Below, one piece after another: positions 16,483-27,154 of a stretch of DNA of 56,636 bases. The DNA is from Desulfobulbus propionicus (lineage in GTDB: Bacteria; Desulfobacterota; Desulfobulbia; Desulfobulbales; Desulfobulbaceae), in NCBI GenBank assembly GCA_002746685.1, contig PDQK01000031.1:1-56636 (forward strand), in the 5' to 3' direction. Every line of letters begins with the position of its first letter. The first letter of the stretch is position 1. The position numbers and the translations under genes were made by a program. The notes beneath the pieces were generated by a model. It worked only from the letters and a program-made list of their open reading frames with translations. It was not told the origin of the DNA and did not search any database.

Positions 16483-18180
16483 ATGAATATCATTGTTCCG
16501 GTCAACGATACCGATAAGCAGCTCAAGCGCCATATTCTGTCACTTATCCTTGTGCGTGTGTGTTTATTTACCTTACTTACTGGTATCATTCTTTTTTTCC
16601 ACTTCCACGGCACCGGGATTGTTCATGCCAATATTTTCCTCACCATCACCTTTCTCGCTGGGATTGTAGCCTTTTCAGTGGGGTCAGTGTTCTATATTAG
16701 AAAAGGAACAGACTCGTTACGCCGCTTTGGAGTTATCCAGTTACTGGCAGATATCAGCTTTACGGGCTTGCTTGTGTATGGAACAGGCTGCAGCCAATCT
16801 ATCTTCACCCCAATTTTTATTCTCCCGGTTATTACCGGAGGGCTCATTCTCTACAAAATTGGCGGGCTCATCCCGGCTGCTGCTGCAACCATTGTGTATG
16901 GGATTGTTCTGACAATGGAACATTTCGGGTTGGTTCCACCATACTCAGAACACACCGTCTACCGCCCTCCGGACGACCCTTTAGTAGCCACCAATCTTTT
17001 TGCTGTTTACGGGATAACGTTTTTTGTGATAGCCCTGTTGAGCAGCCAGTTAGCCGGTAGACTGCGTAGAACAGAGAAAGAGTTGTCAAAAACCGTGTTG
17101 GAGTTTGACCGACTCTCTATCCTCTATAAACAAATTTTTGATGATATCTCCACCGGGATCATAACCACTGACGAACACAACATTATCACCTCATACAACA
17201 ATGCAGCCAGACGCATCACGGGCTTTCCCGAGCAAGAGGTATTAGGAACCCATTTTCACACCTGTTTTCCAGGAATAATTTTAGCTGGAGATAAGGAACG
17301 CAATGTGTGTAATCTGCTCAGAAACGATTCGACAACCATTCGGGTGGGCTACTCTTTTTCGCGTCTTGGCATGCCTGCAGTAGAACAGAAGGAGAGCGAT
17401 GGCGCATACTGGAAGGTGGTAACGCTTCAGGACATCAGTAAAATAGAATCCATGGAGCGACAGGTCCGGGAGGCAGAAAAAATGGCTGCCATCGGTAAGC
17501 TCAGCGCCTCTATTGCCCATGATTTTCGTAATCCGCTGGCAGCTATATCTGGTTCATCCCAAATTTTGGCCATGGACAATGAAGGGGGCCAGGATATTAA
17601 CGGTGAAACAGCAAAACCGCTTTTGAATATTATCTTACGGGAGTGTGGCAGGATGGCCAAAACCATCACCGACTTCCTCCAATTCTCCAAACCGGAAGAA
17701 CTGGACAAACAGTGGTTTGACCTTGGCCGCCTGGTCAGTGAGGTGATTGAGGAAAAAATCCCAGCCAGTGAACGGAACAACCCGGAGCAGGTGATCCAGA
17801 ACATCCAACTGCACCTCACCTGTTGGGGTGATCGCCAGCAGATCCAAACAGCACTCACCCATCTTGTGGAGAATACCCGGTCAAATAAAAATCAGACCCA
17901 GCAAAGTAAAATCGCTGTCAACGCCTTTGAAACCATGTTGGAACACACCTACACCTGTATTGAGGTGTGCGACAACGGACCAGGCATTCCTGAAGAGATC
18001 CAGGAAAAAGTGTTCAACGCTTTTTTTTCAACCCGTGAAGATGGTACAGGGTTGGGGCTTGCCATTGTCAAGCAGCTGGTTGAAAACCACGGTGGCTACA
18101 TTGAGGTGGATAAAAACCGGGAATATAACTGTATCATGCGGCTCTTTTTCCCCTACCCCCTGGAAGCAGCTACTCCTTGA
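16483..18180 (+). CDS. Membrane sensor histidine kinase, PilS-like
   Basis: This 565-residue kinase has about six N-terminal membrane segments (residues 20-190), a PAS domain (about 215-320), a HisKA H-box with His346 ([11 protein letters not shown]) and a HATPase domain with DNGPGIPEE and [11 protein letters not shown]. The layout matches PilS. It follows its regulator gene, the reverse of the usual pilS-pilR order. Its 3' end overlaps the 3' end of murA on the other strand by 11 bp. Confidence 0.9.
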   Translation: MNIIVPVNDTDKQLKRHILSLILVRVCLFTLLTGIILFFHFHGTGIVHANIFLTITFLAGIVAFSVGSVFYIRKGTDSLRRFGVIQLLADISFTGLLVYGTGCSQSIFTPIFILPVITGGLILYKIGGLIPAAAATIVYGIVLTMEHFGLVPPYSEHTVYRPPDDPLVATNLFAVYGITFFVIALLSSQLAGRLRRTEKELSKTVLEFDRLSILYKQIFDDISTGIITTDEHNIITSYNNAARRITGFPEQEVLGTHFHTCFPGIILAGDKERNVCNLLRNDSTTIRVGYSFSRLGMPAVEQKESDGAYWKVVTLQDISKIESMERQVREAEKMAAIGKLSASIAHDFRNPLAAISGSSQILAMDNEGGQDINGETAKPLLNIILRECGRMAKTITDFLQFSKPEELDKQWFDLGRLVSEVIEEKIPASERNNPEQVIQNIQLHLTCWGDRQQIQTALTHLVENTRSNKNQTQQSKIAVNAFETMLEHTYTCIEVCDNGPGIPEEIQEKVFNAFFSTREDGTGLGLAIVKQLVENHGGYIEVDKNREYNCIMRLFFPYPLEAATP

Positions 18181-19453
18181 TGCGCTCTATTTCAGCACCC
18201 AACCTCCTCAGCTTGCCGATCATATCCTCATATCCACGCTCCAGGTGGTAGATTCTGGATATCTCTGTAACGCCTTCAGCAGCCAGTCCGGCAACGACAA
18301 GGGAGGCTGAAGCCCTCAGGTCGGTTGCCATAACCTGGGCTCCAGTAAGACCGGAGCGCCCTACCCCGCGGACGATGGCACTGGAGCCATCGATTTTGAT
18401 ATTTGCTCCCATGCGTACCAACTCAGCCACATGCATGAATCGGTTTTCAAAGATGGTCTCATGAATCACTGAGGTACCGTTACTCAGCGTCATGAGGGCC
18501 ATGAATTGAGCCTGGAGGTCCGTGGGAAAGCCTGGATAGGGTAAGGTGGTAATATCTACACTGTTGAGTTGACAGCTGTGATCACCTTGCTTAATCGGGC
18601 AATACACCGTAAACCAGTCTTCACCAAGAGTAATATCTACCCCGCACCGTTCCAGCTTTTCAGTCATGGCTGGCAGGTGGTTAGGGTTGCACCCCTTAAT
18701 CTCAACTTCACCGCCAGTTGCGGCAACAGCTATCATGTAGGTACCGGTTTCAATCCGATCCGGGATAATGGCAGTGGTGGTTGGAGTGAGCCTGGAGACG
18801 CCATGAACGGTCAACCGGTCTGAACCCTTTCCTTCAATGACAGCGCCCATGCCGGTGAGCATGTCAATGAGGTTGGCTATTTCCGGCTCTCTGGCGGCAT
18901 TCTTAATAACAGTCTCGCCCTTTGCAAAAACTGAGGCCATGAGGATATTTTCAGTCCCGGTGACAGAGGGTTTATCCATATAGACGATGCCGCCAGTCAG
19001 GGAGCCGTTTGCCCTGGCCTCCACATACCCTTCTCTCAGACTGGTGATACTCCCTAGTTGCTCAAAACCATGGAGATGGTAATTAATGGGCCGTGCGCCA
19101 ATGGCACAGCCACCTGGAAGGGAAACTCTGGCCTCGCCCAATCGAGCCAGGAGCGGCCCTAAAACCAGCACTGATGCCCGCATAGTCTTCACCAGCTCGT
19201 AAGGAGCTTCAACACCGGTCAGGTTATCGGCATTGATTCGAACGGTAGTACCAGTTCGCTCCCACTTGGCGCCCAAAATTTCAAGTAATCTGAGCATAGT
19301 CCTGGTATCACGCAAATCCGGAACATTTTTCAACTCATGCCAGCCCGGAGCGAGCAAGGTGGCAGCAATAAGGGGAAGCGCTGCATTTTTAGCCCCACTT
19401 ATGGTAACAGAACCGTTGAGAGGCTTCCCTCCATGAAGTCGTATTTTATCCAT
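18170..19453 (-). CDS. murA: UDP-N-acetylglucosamine 1-carboxyvinyltransferase
   Basis: The 427-residue protein catalyses the first committed step of peptidoglycan synthesis, transferring enolpyruvate from PEP to UDP-GlcNAc. The N-terminus has [16 protein letters not shown], and the catalytic cysteine is Cys116 in [11 protein letters not shown]. Because Cys is kept rather than Asp, fosfomycin sensitivity would be expected from the target. [18 protein letters not shown] and the C-terminal [11 protein letters not shown] are conserved. AAGG precedes the ATG at 19453. It is the last gene of the long minus-strand housekeeping series. Confidence 0.97.
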   Translation of the reverse strand: MDKIRLHGGKPLNGSVTISGAKNAALPLIAATLLAPGWHELKNVPDLRDTRTMLRLLEILGAKWERTGTTVRINADNLTGVEAPYELVKTMRASVLVLGPLLARLGEARVSLPGGCAIGARPINYHLHGFEQLGSITSLREGYVEARANGSLTGGIVYMDKPSVTGTENILMASVFAKGETVIKNAAREPEIANLIDMLTGMGAVIEGKGSDRLTVHGVSRLTPTTTAIIPDRIETGTYMIAVAATGGEVEIKGCNPNHLPAMTEKLERCGVDITLGEDWFTVYCPIKQGDHSCQLNSVDITTLPYPGFPTDLQAQFMALMTLSNGTSVIHETIFENRFMHVAELVRMGANIKIDGSSAIVRGVGRSGLTGAQVMATDLRASASLVVAGLAAEGVTEISRIYHLERGYEDMIGKLRRLGAEIERIKE

Positions 19454-19512
19454 CTTAACCTTTTAGCATTCCCGTGCTCTCAATAGTAATGGACTGCTCA
19501 GGGAAAGGTTCA

Positions 19513-20370
19513 TTATACGCTCAAGCGTGCCTGAGCAACCCTGTCTCTCCCAGACCAATCCCGGATGATAGTAACGTTACTGTATCCACCGGTTGTTATG
19601 AAGAGTTGGCGAGTCAGCGCTCCCTGATCCATCCCTATTTCTATAAATAACCAGCTGTTTTTCTTGAGATAAGTTTTACTTTCACTAATAATTTGCTTAA
19701 TGTAGTCCAGCCCTTTTTCTCCGCCAGTAAGGGCTAATCTGGGTTCATGATCCTTTACTTCCGGAGATAAGGTGGCAAGAGCATTCTCTGCTATATAGGG
19801 TGGATTACTCACAATGAGATCAAAGGCTCTGACAGGCTGAAGTCCGGAAAAAAGATCACTTGCCAGGAGTGACACCTGCCCTGCAACACCATGCTTAGCG
19901 CAGTTTTCACTGGCAACGGACAAGGCAGCAGGGGAAATATCCAGAGCAGTTACCTGACAGTCTAACTCTTTTGCCAGCACCACTCCAATAACCCCACTGC
20001 CAGTACACAGATCCAAAGCGTTATATATCTTACGTTTATCGGTTTGCACAGTGGATAAAACATGATCCAACATAAACTCAGTTTCAGGCCGGGGAATGAG
20101 AACATCAGGGGAAACGGTGAAGTCAAGCGACCAGAACTCCCTGGAACCTGTAATATGCTGCAACGGAATTCGAGTACAACGCTTTTGGATAAAAGAGAGG
20201 TATTCTCTACTTCTGGCCTCGCTGGGAAGTGCTCTTGCCTGAAGAAAAAGCTGGCTTCTACTGACCTTGCACACGTGCTGCAAAAGTAACCTGGCTTCAA
20301 GTTCAGCTTCTTCAACACCAGCAGCAGCCAGTAATGCGGCCCCCTTTTCAAGCAACCCCTGAAAGGTCAT
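19513..20370 (-). CDS. prmC: Release factor glutamine N5-methyltransferase
   Basis: PrmC (HemK) methylates the Gln of the GGQ motif in peptide-chain release factors. The SAM-binding loop DLCTGSGVIGVVLAKEL and the substrate motif VSNPPYIAEN are both present. The ATG at 20370 gives 285 residues. A TTG at 20385 would add five. It follows prfA by 22 bases, the usual operon order for this substrate-enzyme pair. Confidence 0.94.
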   Translation of the reverse strand: MTFQGLLEKGAALLAAAGVEEAELEARLLLQHVCKVSRSQLFLQARALPSEARSREYLSFIQKRCTRIPLQHITGSREFWSLDFTVSPDVLIPRPETEFMLDHVLSTVQTDKRKIYNALDLCTGSGVIGVVLAKELDCQVTALDISPAALSVASENCAKHGVAGQVSLLASDLFSGLQPVRAFDLIVSNPPYIAENALATLSPEVKDHEPRLALTGGEKGLDYIKQIISESKTYLKKNSWLFIEIGMDQGALTRQLFITTGGYSNVTIIRDWSGRDRVAQARLSV

Positions 20371-20392
20371 GGAACACGCGGTCAAAGACAGA

Positions 20393-21463
20393 TCATTGTG
20401 CGATGTTAAGGGCTTCTGTCTGAAAATGGGTTATAACCGGAATAACCACCTCATCAAGTGCACCTGCGATAACCTGATCCAATTTATACACAGTGAGGTT
20501 GATCCGGTGATCGGTTACACGTCCCTGGGGAAAGTTGTAGGTACGGATTCGCTCACTCCTGTCGCCGCTGCCTACCTGGCTGCGCCGTTCTGCTGAAATC
20601 TTATCCGAGCGTTCCTGCTCCATCTGGTCAAGCAGGCGTGCCCGTAGGACCTGCAAGGCCTTAGCCTTATTCTTATGTTGGGATTTCTCATCCTGACAGG
20701 TAACAACCAAACCGGTTGGCAGGTGGGTAATCCGCACAGCAGAGTCGGTGGTATTTACCGACTGACCACCAGGACCAGATGAGCGGTATACATCGAACTT
20801 CAACTCATTGGGTTCAATATGGAGATCCACCTCTTCGGCTTCAGGGATAATGGCAACGGTCACTGCTGAAGTGTGGATACGTCCCTGGGTTTCCGTATCT
20901 GGAACCCGCTGAACCCGGTGCACGCCGGACTCATATTTTAATTTAGAGTAGACACTCTTGCCTTTAACAAGCCCAATTATCTCCTTGAAACCACCTATAC
21001 CAATGGGATTTGAGCTCATCACCTCCACTTTCCAGCCTTGGGTTTCTGCATAGCGGCTGTACATACGGAAAAGGTCGGCAGCAAAAAGTGCGGCTTCATC
21101 GCCTCCGGTTCCGGCTCTGATTTCAAGCAGGATATTTTTCTCGTCATTGGGATCTTTAGGGAGGAGTAAAACCCGAATTTCCTGCTCCAGGACAGTTATC
21201 CGCTCGGCCCCCTCTTCAAGCTCAGCTTTTGCCAACTCTACAAGTTCAGGGTCTTCGTCTTCATCGCGGATCATCGCTTTATGTTCCTCCTGCTCATCCA
21301 GGAGGTTTCTGTACTCGCCATAAAGCGCTGCCAATTTGGAGACAGTACTGTGTTCCCGTACAACTTCCTGGTATTTTTTCTGATCATTGGCAAGCTGCGG
21401 ATCAGAGAGCTGATGCTCTAAAACACTGAGTCGATCATCGATGTCACGAAGATTTTCAAACAT
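20393..21463 (-). CDS. prfA: Peptide chain release factor 1
   Basis: RF1 recognises UAA and UAG. The GGQ catalytic loop is at 232-234 ([10 protein letters not shown]), and the stop-codon tripeptide is read as PDT at 188-190 ([14 protein letters not shown]), the RF1-type P-x-T. The chosen ATG at 21463 yields 356 residues. A frame extending to a GTG at 21493 runs into the upstream rpmE terminator and is unlikely to be translated. The gene is followed by prmC, whose product modifies it. Confidence 0.95.
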   Translation of the reverse strand: MFENLRDIDDRLSVLEHQLSDPQLANDQKKYQEVVREHSTVSKLAALYGEYRNLLDEQEEHKAMIRDEDEDPELVELAKAELEEGAERITVLEQEIRVLLLPKDPNDEKNILLEIRAGTGGDEAALFAADLFRMYSRYAETQGWKVEVMSSNPIGIGGFKEIIGLVKGKSVYSKLKYESGVHRVQRVPDTETQGRIHTSAVTVAIIPEAEEVDLHIEPNELKFDVYRSSGPGGQSVNTTDSAVRITHLPTGLVVTCQDEKSQHKNKAKALQVLRARLLDQMEQERSDKISAERRSQVGSGDRSERIRTYNFPQGRVTDHRINLTVYKLDQVIAGALDEVVIPVITHFQTEALNIAQ

Positions 21464-21481
21464 GATGTAAGGATCCTGAAT

Positions 21482-21515
21482 AAAAAAATCCACATGGCCC
21501 AGTGGACCATGTGGA
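21482..21515 (-). terminator. Terminator between rpmE and prfA
   Basis: TCCACATGG (21489-21497) pairs with CCATGTGGA (21507-21515). On the minus strand the stem is followed by seven T (21488-21482). It sits after the rpmE stop and directly upstream of prfA, so prfA probably relies on its own promoter or on read-through. Confidence 0.85.
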
Positions 21516-21536
21516 TGAGCAGTAAAAAAGAAGACG

Positions 21537-21743
21537 CTACTTGTTTAAGTGCGCATACTTCTTCTTGAACTTTTCAATACGTCCTGCGGTATCCACCAGC
21601 TTTTGCTTACCAGTGAAAAATGGATGACAGGCGGAACAGATTTCAACCTTCATTTCCTTTTCAACTGAGCCGAGTTCAACTTCGTTGCCACAGGCGCATA
21701 CTGCTGTAACTTTATGATATTCTGGGTGTATATCAGCTTTCAT
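21537..21743 (-). CDS. rpmE: 50S ribosomal protein bL31
   Basis: The 68-residue protein is the zinc-binding type of L31, with CACGNE and [13 protein letters not shown] supplying the Cys ligands. The start [10 protein letters not shown] is the family's standard N-terminus. It lies between rho and prfA, a common neighbourhood. AAGGAGT precedes the ATG. Confidence 0.97.
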   Translation of the reverse strand: MKADIHPEYHKVTAVCACGNEVELGSVEKEMKVEICSACHPFFTGKQKLVDTAGRIEKFKKKYAHLNK

Positions 21744-21837
21744 GGATTTTCACTCCTTATGGGATATAGCTCACAAACAACATTAAAAACAAAAGAACAG
21801 GACTATACATCTTTTTCAACTATTTTCAAACACCTTT

Positions 21838-23088
21838 TTACCGATTCATGGAGGCAAAAAATTCCTCGTTGGTTTTGGTCTGCCCCATTTTATCCAATAA
21901 AAACTCCATGGCATCAGCTGGATTCATGGAAGACAGGAGCTTACGAAGAATCCAAATCCGGTTGAGATCCTCTGGTGGTAAAAGGAGATCTTCTTTCCTG
22001 GTTCCGGATTTTAAAATATCAATGGCAGGATAGATACGACGGTTAGCCATCTTTCTATCCAGCACAATCTCCATATTACCGGTGCCTTTGAACTCTTCAA
22101 AAATAACCTCATCCATCCGTGAACCGGTGTCAATGAGCGCGGTAGCTAAAATAGTCAGACTACCCCCCTCTTCTACATTTCGGGCTGCACCAAAAAATTT
22201 CTTGGGCCGTTGCAGAGCATTGGCTTCCACACCACCGGACAAAATCTTTCCAGAAGCAGGGGTAACCGTGTTATAGGCACGGGCCAAACGAGTAATGGAG
22301 TCCAGCAGAATGACCACATCCTTTTTATGCTCAACCAACCTCCTGGCTTTCTGGATAACCATTTCAGCAACCTGGATATGACGCTGTGGCGGTTCATCAA
22401 AGGTTGAACTGACCACCTCTGCATCCACAAACCGTTTCATATCAGTGACTTCTTCCGGGCGCTCATCAATAAGCAAGACAATGAGATGCGCCTCCTTATG
22501 TTTTTTCACAATGGAGTTGGCAATATTCTGCATCAACACAGTCTTCCCTGTGCGCGGTGGAGCAACAATAAGTCCACGCTGCCCTTTCCCCAGTGGAGCA
22601 GTGATATTCAGCACCCGCATGGAGAGGTTGTCTGGTTCTGTTTCCAGATCAATCAACTCTTCCGGGTGGAGCGGGGTCAGGTTAACAAAGGCTGTTTTAT
22701 TTTTCGCCGCATTAGGACTCTCGTAGTTAATCCGATCAACCTTGAGCAACGCAAAATAACGCTCATTATCCTTCGGTGCCCTGACTTCCCCTTCAATGGT
22801 ATCCCCGGTTCTGAGATTGAGCCTCCGAATCTGGGATGGAGAAACATAAATGTCATCTGGACCAGGAAGATAATTATAATCTGGTGCACGGAGAAAACCG
22901 AACCCATCCTGCAAGACCTCAAGTACCCCGCTGCCACGTAATTTCCCATCTTCATCAGCTTGGGCCTTGAGGAGTGCAAAGATAAGTTCCTGCTTACGCA
23001 TGGTACTGTATCCTTCGATTTCAAGTGAAGCCGCAAGAGCAACAAGTTCCTTAATTTTTTTATTTTTCAGCTCAGTTGGATTCATCAT
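21838..23088 (-). CDS. rho: Transcription termination factor Rho
   Basis: The 416-residue hexameric RNA helicase ends transcription at rut sites. It has the N-terminal Rho helix bundle, a cold-shock-like RNA-binding domain with [12 protein letters not shown] (62-73), Walker A APPRTGKT (176-183), and [16 protein letters not shown] lies about 12 bases before tandem ATG codons at 23088 and 23085. The gene is separated from coaE by 563 bp of repeat-containing DNA and probably has its own promoter there. Confidence 0.97.
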   Translation of the reverse strand: MMNPTELKNKKIKELVALAASLEIEGYSTMRKQELIFALLKAQADEDGKLRGSGVLEVLQDGFGFLRAPDYNYLPGPDDIYVSPSQIRRLNLRTGDTIEGEVRAPKDNERYFALLKVDRINYESPNAAKNKTAFVNLTPLHPEELIDLETEPDNLSMRVLNITAPLGKGQRGLIVAPPRTGKTVLMQNIANSIVKKHKEAHLIVLLIDERPEEVTDMKRFVDAEVVSSTFDEPPQRHIQVAEMVIQKARRLVEHKKDVVILLDSITRLARAYNTVTPASGKILSGGVEANALQRPKKFFGAARNVEEGGSLTILATALIDTGSRMDEVIFEEFKGTGNMEIVLDRKMANRRIYPAIDILKSGTRKEDLLLPPEDLNRIWILRKLLSSMNPADAMEFLLDKMGQTKTNEEFFASMNR

Positions 23089-23501
23089 TGACCGGTATTT
23101 CCTCCGTCTGGTCAGTAAAAAATAATGCAGCCCTTCTGCATCAGGTTAAAAATGCTATACATATATATAAAAAGAACAAGTAAACGTTATAAGCCACCAA
23201 TTTTGCAACAAAGAAAAATACGTTAACGGCCTGCAACAGGATCCGTTAGTTGAAAGTATAACTAATATTTGAATTAAAATGGCAGGATAAGCTAGAAATG
23301 ATGGTATATAATCAAGTGTGTGGAAACCATAGTCCTGATTTTCATCAGCGGTTTTTTCTATATATGTATCTTATATGAAATATCTGAACAAGAAATCAAC
23401 AGAAAACGATCTGAAATGTCGAAACGTGGTTACGTAAATATTGGGTTATAGGCCACCTGTCAAGCATTTTTATCAACATGGGGTGAAAATTTCCCTTTCA
23501 A
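23089..23501. other. Non-coding region upstream of rho
   Basis: About 410 AT-rich bases between rho and the palindromic repeat, with no convincing gene. It should contain the rho promoter and leader. No specific hairpin with a T-run was recognised. Confidence 0.45.
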
Positions 23502-23659
23502 GTGTAACCATCACGGGTTCTGTACTTCTGTGTTATTCTCTACTTCTGACGTGTAACTGGTCACGGGTGCTTCAGATTTGTGCAAGCACTCTTTTTCGCT
23601 ATACAAGAGTATGCGGGAAAGAGTGATCGTGCAAAGATGAAGTGCCTGTGATCAGTTAC
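23502..23659. repeat. Dispersed palindromic repeat, copy B (larger form)
   Basis: The left part (23512-23583) matches copy A at 12955-13024 in opposite orientation. Its end, starting GTAACTGGTCAC at 23553, pairs with an inverted copy at the right end that includes GTGATCAGTTAC (about 23648-23659). They enclose a centre with a further CACTCTTT/AAAGAGTG stem. A related word, GTGTAACCATCACGGG, also occurs at the left border. The right arm supplies the last residues and the TGA stop of coaE. Confidence 0.75.
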
Positions 23660-24251
23660 TTTCAAGCTGGTGCGCCAGGGTAAGCACTTTCCTTCTGGTA
23701 ATCTGCCACTCATCACTGTTGTCTATCACATAATCGGCCAGCTGCATTTTTTTCTTTATATCCATCTGAGATGCAATGGAGGCCATGGCCTGCCCTCTAC
23801 TGACATCATCTCTTGCAATGATCCTGCTGCATTGGGCTTCTGGATCAGCATAAACCAGCACCACTGTATCCACATCATTGTGCCACCCCGCCTCGTATAA
23901 AAGGGGAATTTCGACCAGGAGCAGGGAGGCTTCACAGTGCATGACTCTTTCCTGCATCCGTTGCCGTGCAAGGGGATGGAGAAGCGCATCAATTTCTTGC
24001 TTCACCTGGTGATCAGAGAAGATAACTTCACGTAACGCTGGCCGATCCAGTTCTCCCTGGGCATCAAAAAAACGTGAGCCAAATACGCGCTCAAGTGCTT
24101 GCCATCCCTGCTCTCCTTTTTCAAGCAACTTTTTACACTCAACATCAATATTGATCAGTTCGACATTGCAATATGCGGCAAGTAAGCGGCTGACACTGGA
24201 CTTACCTGTACCAATTCCTCCGGTAATACCAAGAAGCGTGGTTTGGTTCAT
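23652..24251 (-). CDS. coaE: Dephospho-CoA kinase
   Basis: CoaE phosphorylates dephospho-CoA in the last step of CoA synthesis. The P-loop GITGGIGTGKSS is at the N-terminus, with LINIDVECKKLLEKG and LLHPLARQRM following. The ATG at 24251 gives 199 residues and overlaps the rluD stop in an ATGA. A frame starting farther upstream lies inside rluD and is not family-like. The final codons and stop fall within the palindromic repeat, so the C-terminus (LESN) may have been altered by its insertion. Confidence 0.95.
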   Translation of the reverse strand: MNQTTLLGITGGIGTGKSSVSRLLAAYCNVELINIDVECKKLLEKGEQGWQALERVFGSRFFDAQGELDRPALREVIFSDHQVKQEIDALLHPLARQRMQERVMHCEASLLLVEIPLLYEAGWHNDVDTVVLVYADPEAQCSRIIARDDVSRGQAMASIASQMDIKKKMQLADYVIDNSDEWQITRRKVLTLAHQLESN

Positions 24252-25225
24252 GCAGCCTGCTCCCGCAACAGAGCTAAGAAATCGTCCATGTCCTCCCATA
24301 AGGGTGCTGTAAATGCAACAGGTCTTCTATCAACCGGGTGATCAAGAGCAATATGATAAGCGTGCAGCATCTGTCTAGCGGGCACATCCATTATTCCAGC
24401 TCCAGGTTTGCCCCCATAAAGCTCATCACCAACAATCGGAGTAGTGTTTGCGGCCATGTGAACCCGAATCTGGTGCGTTCTGCCGGTCTCAATTGCAACC
24501 GCAGCCAGGCACATCCCATTGGCATAACGCTCCAGAACTTCCCAATGTGAAACAGCATAACGGCCTTTGAGCGGCCGAACAGCCATCTTTTTTCGCTGAA
24601 CCGGGTGGCGCCCAATGGGCGCATTGATGGTCCCATAGTCATCCGCAGGAGAACGAAGTAAAATTGCCTGATAGGTTTTATGTACCCTCCGCTCTTTAAA
24701 ATCTTCAGCAAGCTGACGAAGGGCCTGCTCTGATTTTGCAATGACCATCACCCCCGAAGTGTCCTTATCAAGCCGATGAACAATGCCTGGTCGTCCACCA
24801 TCAATCTGAGGCAAATCCTGGTAATGATATAACAACCCATTAACCAGAGTACCACTTTGGTTCCCTGCTGCTGGATGAACAACCAGCCCTGGCGGCTTGC
24901 TTATAACGAGCAGGTGGGAATCTTCGAAAAGAACGTCAAAGGCCATATCTTCAGCTTCAAGTTGGGATGGTTTTACTTCAGGCAGTGCCACCTGGACGGC
25001 TTCACCGGTTTTAACCTTATGTCCAGACTTCTTTTTTTGCCCATCAACAGCTACATTCCCAGCTTGAATAAGCTTGGTAATGGAGGAGCGGCTTATCTCT
25101 GATAATTTTCTGGACAGATAGCGATCCAGGCGCTGCCCTGATTCCTGAGAGCGTATGATAAAATGATGCTCAGAACCCTTAGCAGGTAAAATGGTAGAAT
25201 CCCCATTAATGGCAGAAGGCTTCAT
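24248..25225 (-). CDS. rluD: Ribosomal large subunit pseudouridine synthase, RluD family
   Basis: The 325-residue enzyme has an N-terminal S4 domain (QRLDRYLSRKLSEISRSSI) and the catalytic motif RLDKDTSGVMVIAKS with the active Asp. LVVHPAAGNQSGTLVNGL and ETGRTHQIRVHMA are family signatures. RluD modifies 23S rRNA helix 69. RluA/C/D subfamilies are hard to separate by eye, though length and the S4 domain favour RluD. It overlaps coaE by four bases. Confidence 0.9.
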   Translation of the reverse strand: MKPSAINGDSTILPAKGSEHHFIIRSQESGQRLDRYLSRKLSEISRSSITKLIQAGNVAVDGQKKKSGHKVKTGEAVQVALPEVKPSQLEAEDMAFDVLFEDSHLLVISKPPGLVVHPAAGNQSGTLVNGLLYHYQDLPQIDGGRPGIVHRLDKDTSGVMVIAKSEQALRQLAEDFKERRVHKTYQAILLRSPADDYGTINAPIGRHPVQRKKMAVRPLKGRYAVSHWEVLERYANGMCLAAVAIETGRTHQIRVHMAANTTPIVGDELYGGKPGAGIMDVPARQMLHAYHIALDHPVDRRPVAFTAPLWEDMDDFLALLREQAA

Positions 25226-25248
25226 AGGGATTGCTTTCTCTTAGCTGA

Positions 25249-25755
25249 TCAGCTAAACAATTGTTCTATTTCCTGCTCAACCTGCTGCTCATCGCTTTGC
25301 CTGGCAAGGGAAATTTCCTTTACCAGTAAACTTTTTGCAGTATCAAGCATTTTGCGCTCACCATAGGAAAGGTCTTTATCTTCTTTGAGCAAAAAAAGAT
25401 CGCGCAACACCACAGCTACCTCAAACACGGAGCCAGTTTTAATTTTCTCCATATAGTCCCGATAACGGCGATTCCAGGTCTGGGCATTTATCTTTATATC
25501 CCGCTCTTTGAGGATGGTGATAACATTGTTGACCTCATCATTTGAAATGATTGCCCGCAACCCTACATTTTCGCTGGTAGCGGTGGGGATCATGATGGTC
25601 ATGTCGTTATCCAAAATCTTCATGACATAAAAACTCTGATCGACCCCGCCTATTGTTTGTGTTTCTATGGCCTGAATCATCCCTACGCCATGGGCAGGAT
25701 AGACTGCCATATCACCTTCTGAAAACACGTGCCCCTCCGAGAATTTTTTTAACAT
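25249..25755 (-). CDS. CarD family transcription regulator
   Basis: The 168-residue protein has an N-terminal RNA-polymerase interaction module (FSEGDMAVYPAHGVGMI, residues about 11-27) and a helical C-terminal part with NRRYRDYMEKIKTG and YGERKMLDTAKSLLVKEI. CarD proteins bind the RNA polymerase beta subunit and stabilise open complexes, often at rRNA promoters. It is 23 bp upstream of rluD on the same strand and lies between translation genes, the usual place in this phylum. Confidence 0.93.
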   Translation of the reverse strand: MLKKFSEGHVFSEGDMAVYPAHGVGMIQAIETQTIGGVDQSFYVMKILDNDMTIMIPTATSENVGLRAIISNDEVNNVITILKERDIKINAQTWNRRYRDYMEKIKTGSVFEVAVVLRDLFLLKEDKDLSYGERKMLDTAKSLLVKEISLARQSDEQQVEQEIEQLFS

Positions 25756-25873
25756 CCATCAAGTGCATATACTGGATCCAGTGGTCATAAAACAGTACAG
25801 TACCATATTTTTCCAGATTAGCAAAGAAACACCTCTATCGTGTCGCTTTTTCACTGACGATGCCTGTCAATGT

Positions 25874-26476
25874 TCAGCGGCCACGACGGTTGATGAAATT
25901 CATACACGCCTGAATATCCTGGCCAATAAAAAGCTCAAGCCCTTCTTCAATATCATCATACCTTTCACTGATCTGGGCTTGATCCTGTTGAGGAAAACCG
26001 GATAAAACGTATTTGTCCACTGGCTGTTGCTCCGAAACAGCACCGCCCTCTGCTCCGGGACGCCCAACGCCTATTTTCATCCGGCTGAACTCCGTACTCC
26101 CCAAGTGCTGGATAATGGATTTAATCCCATTGTGTCCCCCTGCGCCCCCTTTGGCAACCGCTTTAATCCGGCCACAGGGCAAATCGATATCATCATGAAT
26201 AACAAGGAGATGCTCCTCTTTTACACCAAAATAATCGACAAACTGGCGCACACAGCCACCAGATCGATTCATAAAAGTTTGGGGCTTAAGCAAAATAACT
26301 GGCGCTCCACTTAAACGTGTCTTGACGTACTGCCCTTGCATTTTGCTCCTGGAAATGGATGTACGAATCCTTTCTGCGATATAATCCAGCACCATAAACC
26401 CTATATTATGCCGGGTTTGGTCATACTTTGAGCCTGGATTTCCAAGCCCTACGAGTAAATAGAGAGAATCAGCCAT
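25874..26476 (-). CDS. pth: Peptidyl-tRNA hydrolase
   Basis: The 200-residue enzyme recycles peptidyl-tRNA. It begins LYLLVGLGNPGSKYDQTRHNIGF with catalytic His23, followed by LLKPQTFMNRSG, VIHDDIDLP and GGAGGHNGIKSI. It follows rplY by 78 bp, in the classical rplY-pth order. No good ribosome-binding site is seen at the ATG. The upstream stem-loop may affect its expression. Confidence 0.96.
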   Translation of the reverse strand: MADSLYLLVGLGNPGSKYDQTRHNIGFMVLDYIAERIRTSISRSKMQGQYVKTRLSGAPVILLKPQTFMNRSGGCVRQFVDYFGVKEEHLLVIHDDIDLPCGRIKAVAKGGAGGHNGIKSIIQHLGSTEFSRMKIGVGRPGAEGGAVSEQQPVDKYVLSGFPQQDQAQISERYDDIEEGLELFIGQDIQACMNFINRRGR

Positions 26477-26499
26477 GGAGGAGGCAGGGGTGAAACAAT

Positions 26500-26524
26500 G
26501 AAGCCGGATGCAGTATCCGGCTTC
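26500..26524 (-). terminator. Stem-loop between rplY and pth
   Basis: GAAGCCGGAT (26500-26509) pairs perfectly with ATCCGGCTTC (26515-26524) around GCAGT. On the minus strand it is followed only by a broken T-stretch (ATTGTTTCA). It may be a weak terminator or a processing/attenuation site that lowers pth expression relative to rplY. Confidence 0.6.
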
Positions 26525-26554
26525 ATGAAAAACGGGTAAAAATATGGATGCAGA

Positions 26555-27112
26555 TTAGTAGACTGTAACGCAGGTTACATCTTCTTTTTCAAGCATGGTC
26601 AAATTATCTGGAACAGAGATATCTCCGTAAGTAATACCAGCGCCACCCTGCTCAAGCGGGGTGATGTCAACTTCAATGGTATCAGGCACATCCAGCGGAC
26701 GACCGTTGACCTTGACATTGGTTTTAAACACCTGCAGTTCACCACCAAGATCAACCCCTTTTGCAGTACCTGTGTAATCGATGGGTACAACCCAATTCAA
26801 CTTCTGATCCAATTCGATTTCCAGGAAATCAACATGGACAAGGCCACCGTTTACAGGCTCTTTTTGAATCTCCTGAACAAGCACATGGCGCTGCTCTTTT
26901 GAGTCACCTTCAATCTTAATGGTAACCACTGCATTGCGACCATGGATGAACAACAATTTTTTAAATAACTCGCTGGTGTTCATCTGCAAAGACAGCGCTT
27001 CTTTACCACCACTATATAAATTGGCTGGGGTTATATTTTTCATTCGCAGCTGTCGCATTGGACCTTTGCCAAATACGGTACGAATTTCAGCCGTCATATC
27101 GACCTGTAACAT
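26555..27112 (-). CDS. rplY: 50S ribosomal protein bL25 (long CTC/TL5 form)
   Basis: The 185 residues cover the 5S-rRNA-binding L25 domain (RTVFGKGPMRQLRMKNITPANLY is the N-terminal part) plus the C-terminal TL5-type domain (LNWVVPIDYTGTAKGVDLGG, VDITPLEQGGAGITYGDI). GGGGAGGAAT precedes the ATG. It lies between prs and pth, the usual order. Confidence 0.95.
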   Translation of the reverse strand: MLQVDMTAEIRTVFGKGPMRQLRMKNITPANLYSGGKEALSLQMNTSELFKKLLFIHGRNAVVTIKIEGDSKEQRHVLVQEIQKEPVNGGLVHVDFLEIELDQKLNWVVPIDYTGTAKGVDLGGELQVFKTNVKVNGRPLDVPDTIEVDITPLEQGGAGITYGDISVPDNLTMLEKEDVTCVTVY

Positions 27113-27154
27113 GCAATTCCTCCCCTTACTCCGGGTTCATGTAAAGAGTTAAAG

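Noticed and set aside
21464..21493. GTG start extending prfA by ten codons
   Set aside because: It falls within the transcription terminator hairpin of rpmE and adds non-family residues. The ATG at 21463 fits better.
23441..23626. 61-codon plus-strand frame in the rho-coaE gap sharing a peptide with a frame near 13000
   Set aside because: The shared peptide simply reflects the repeated DNA in both places. The frames otherwise differ and lack start signals.
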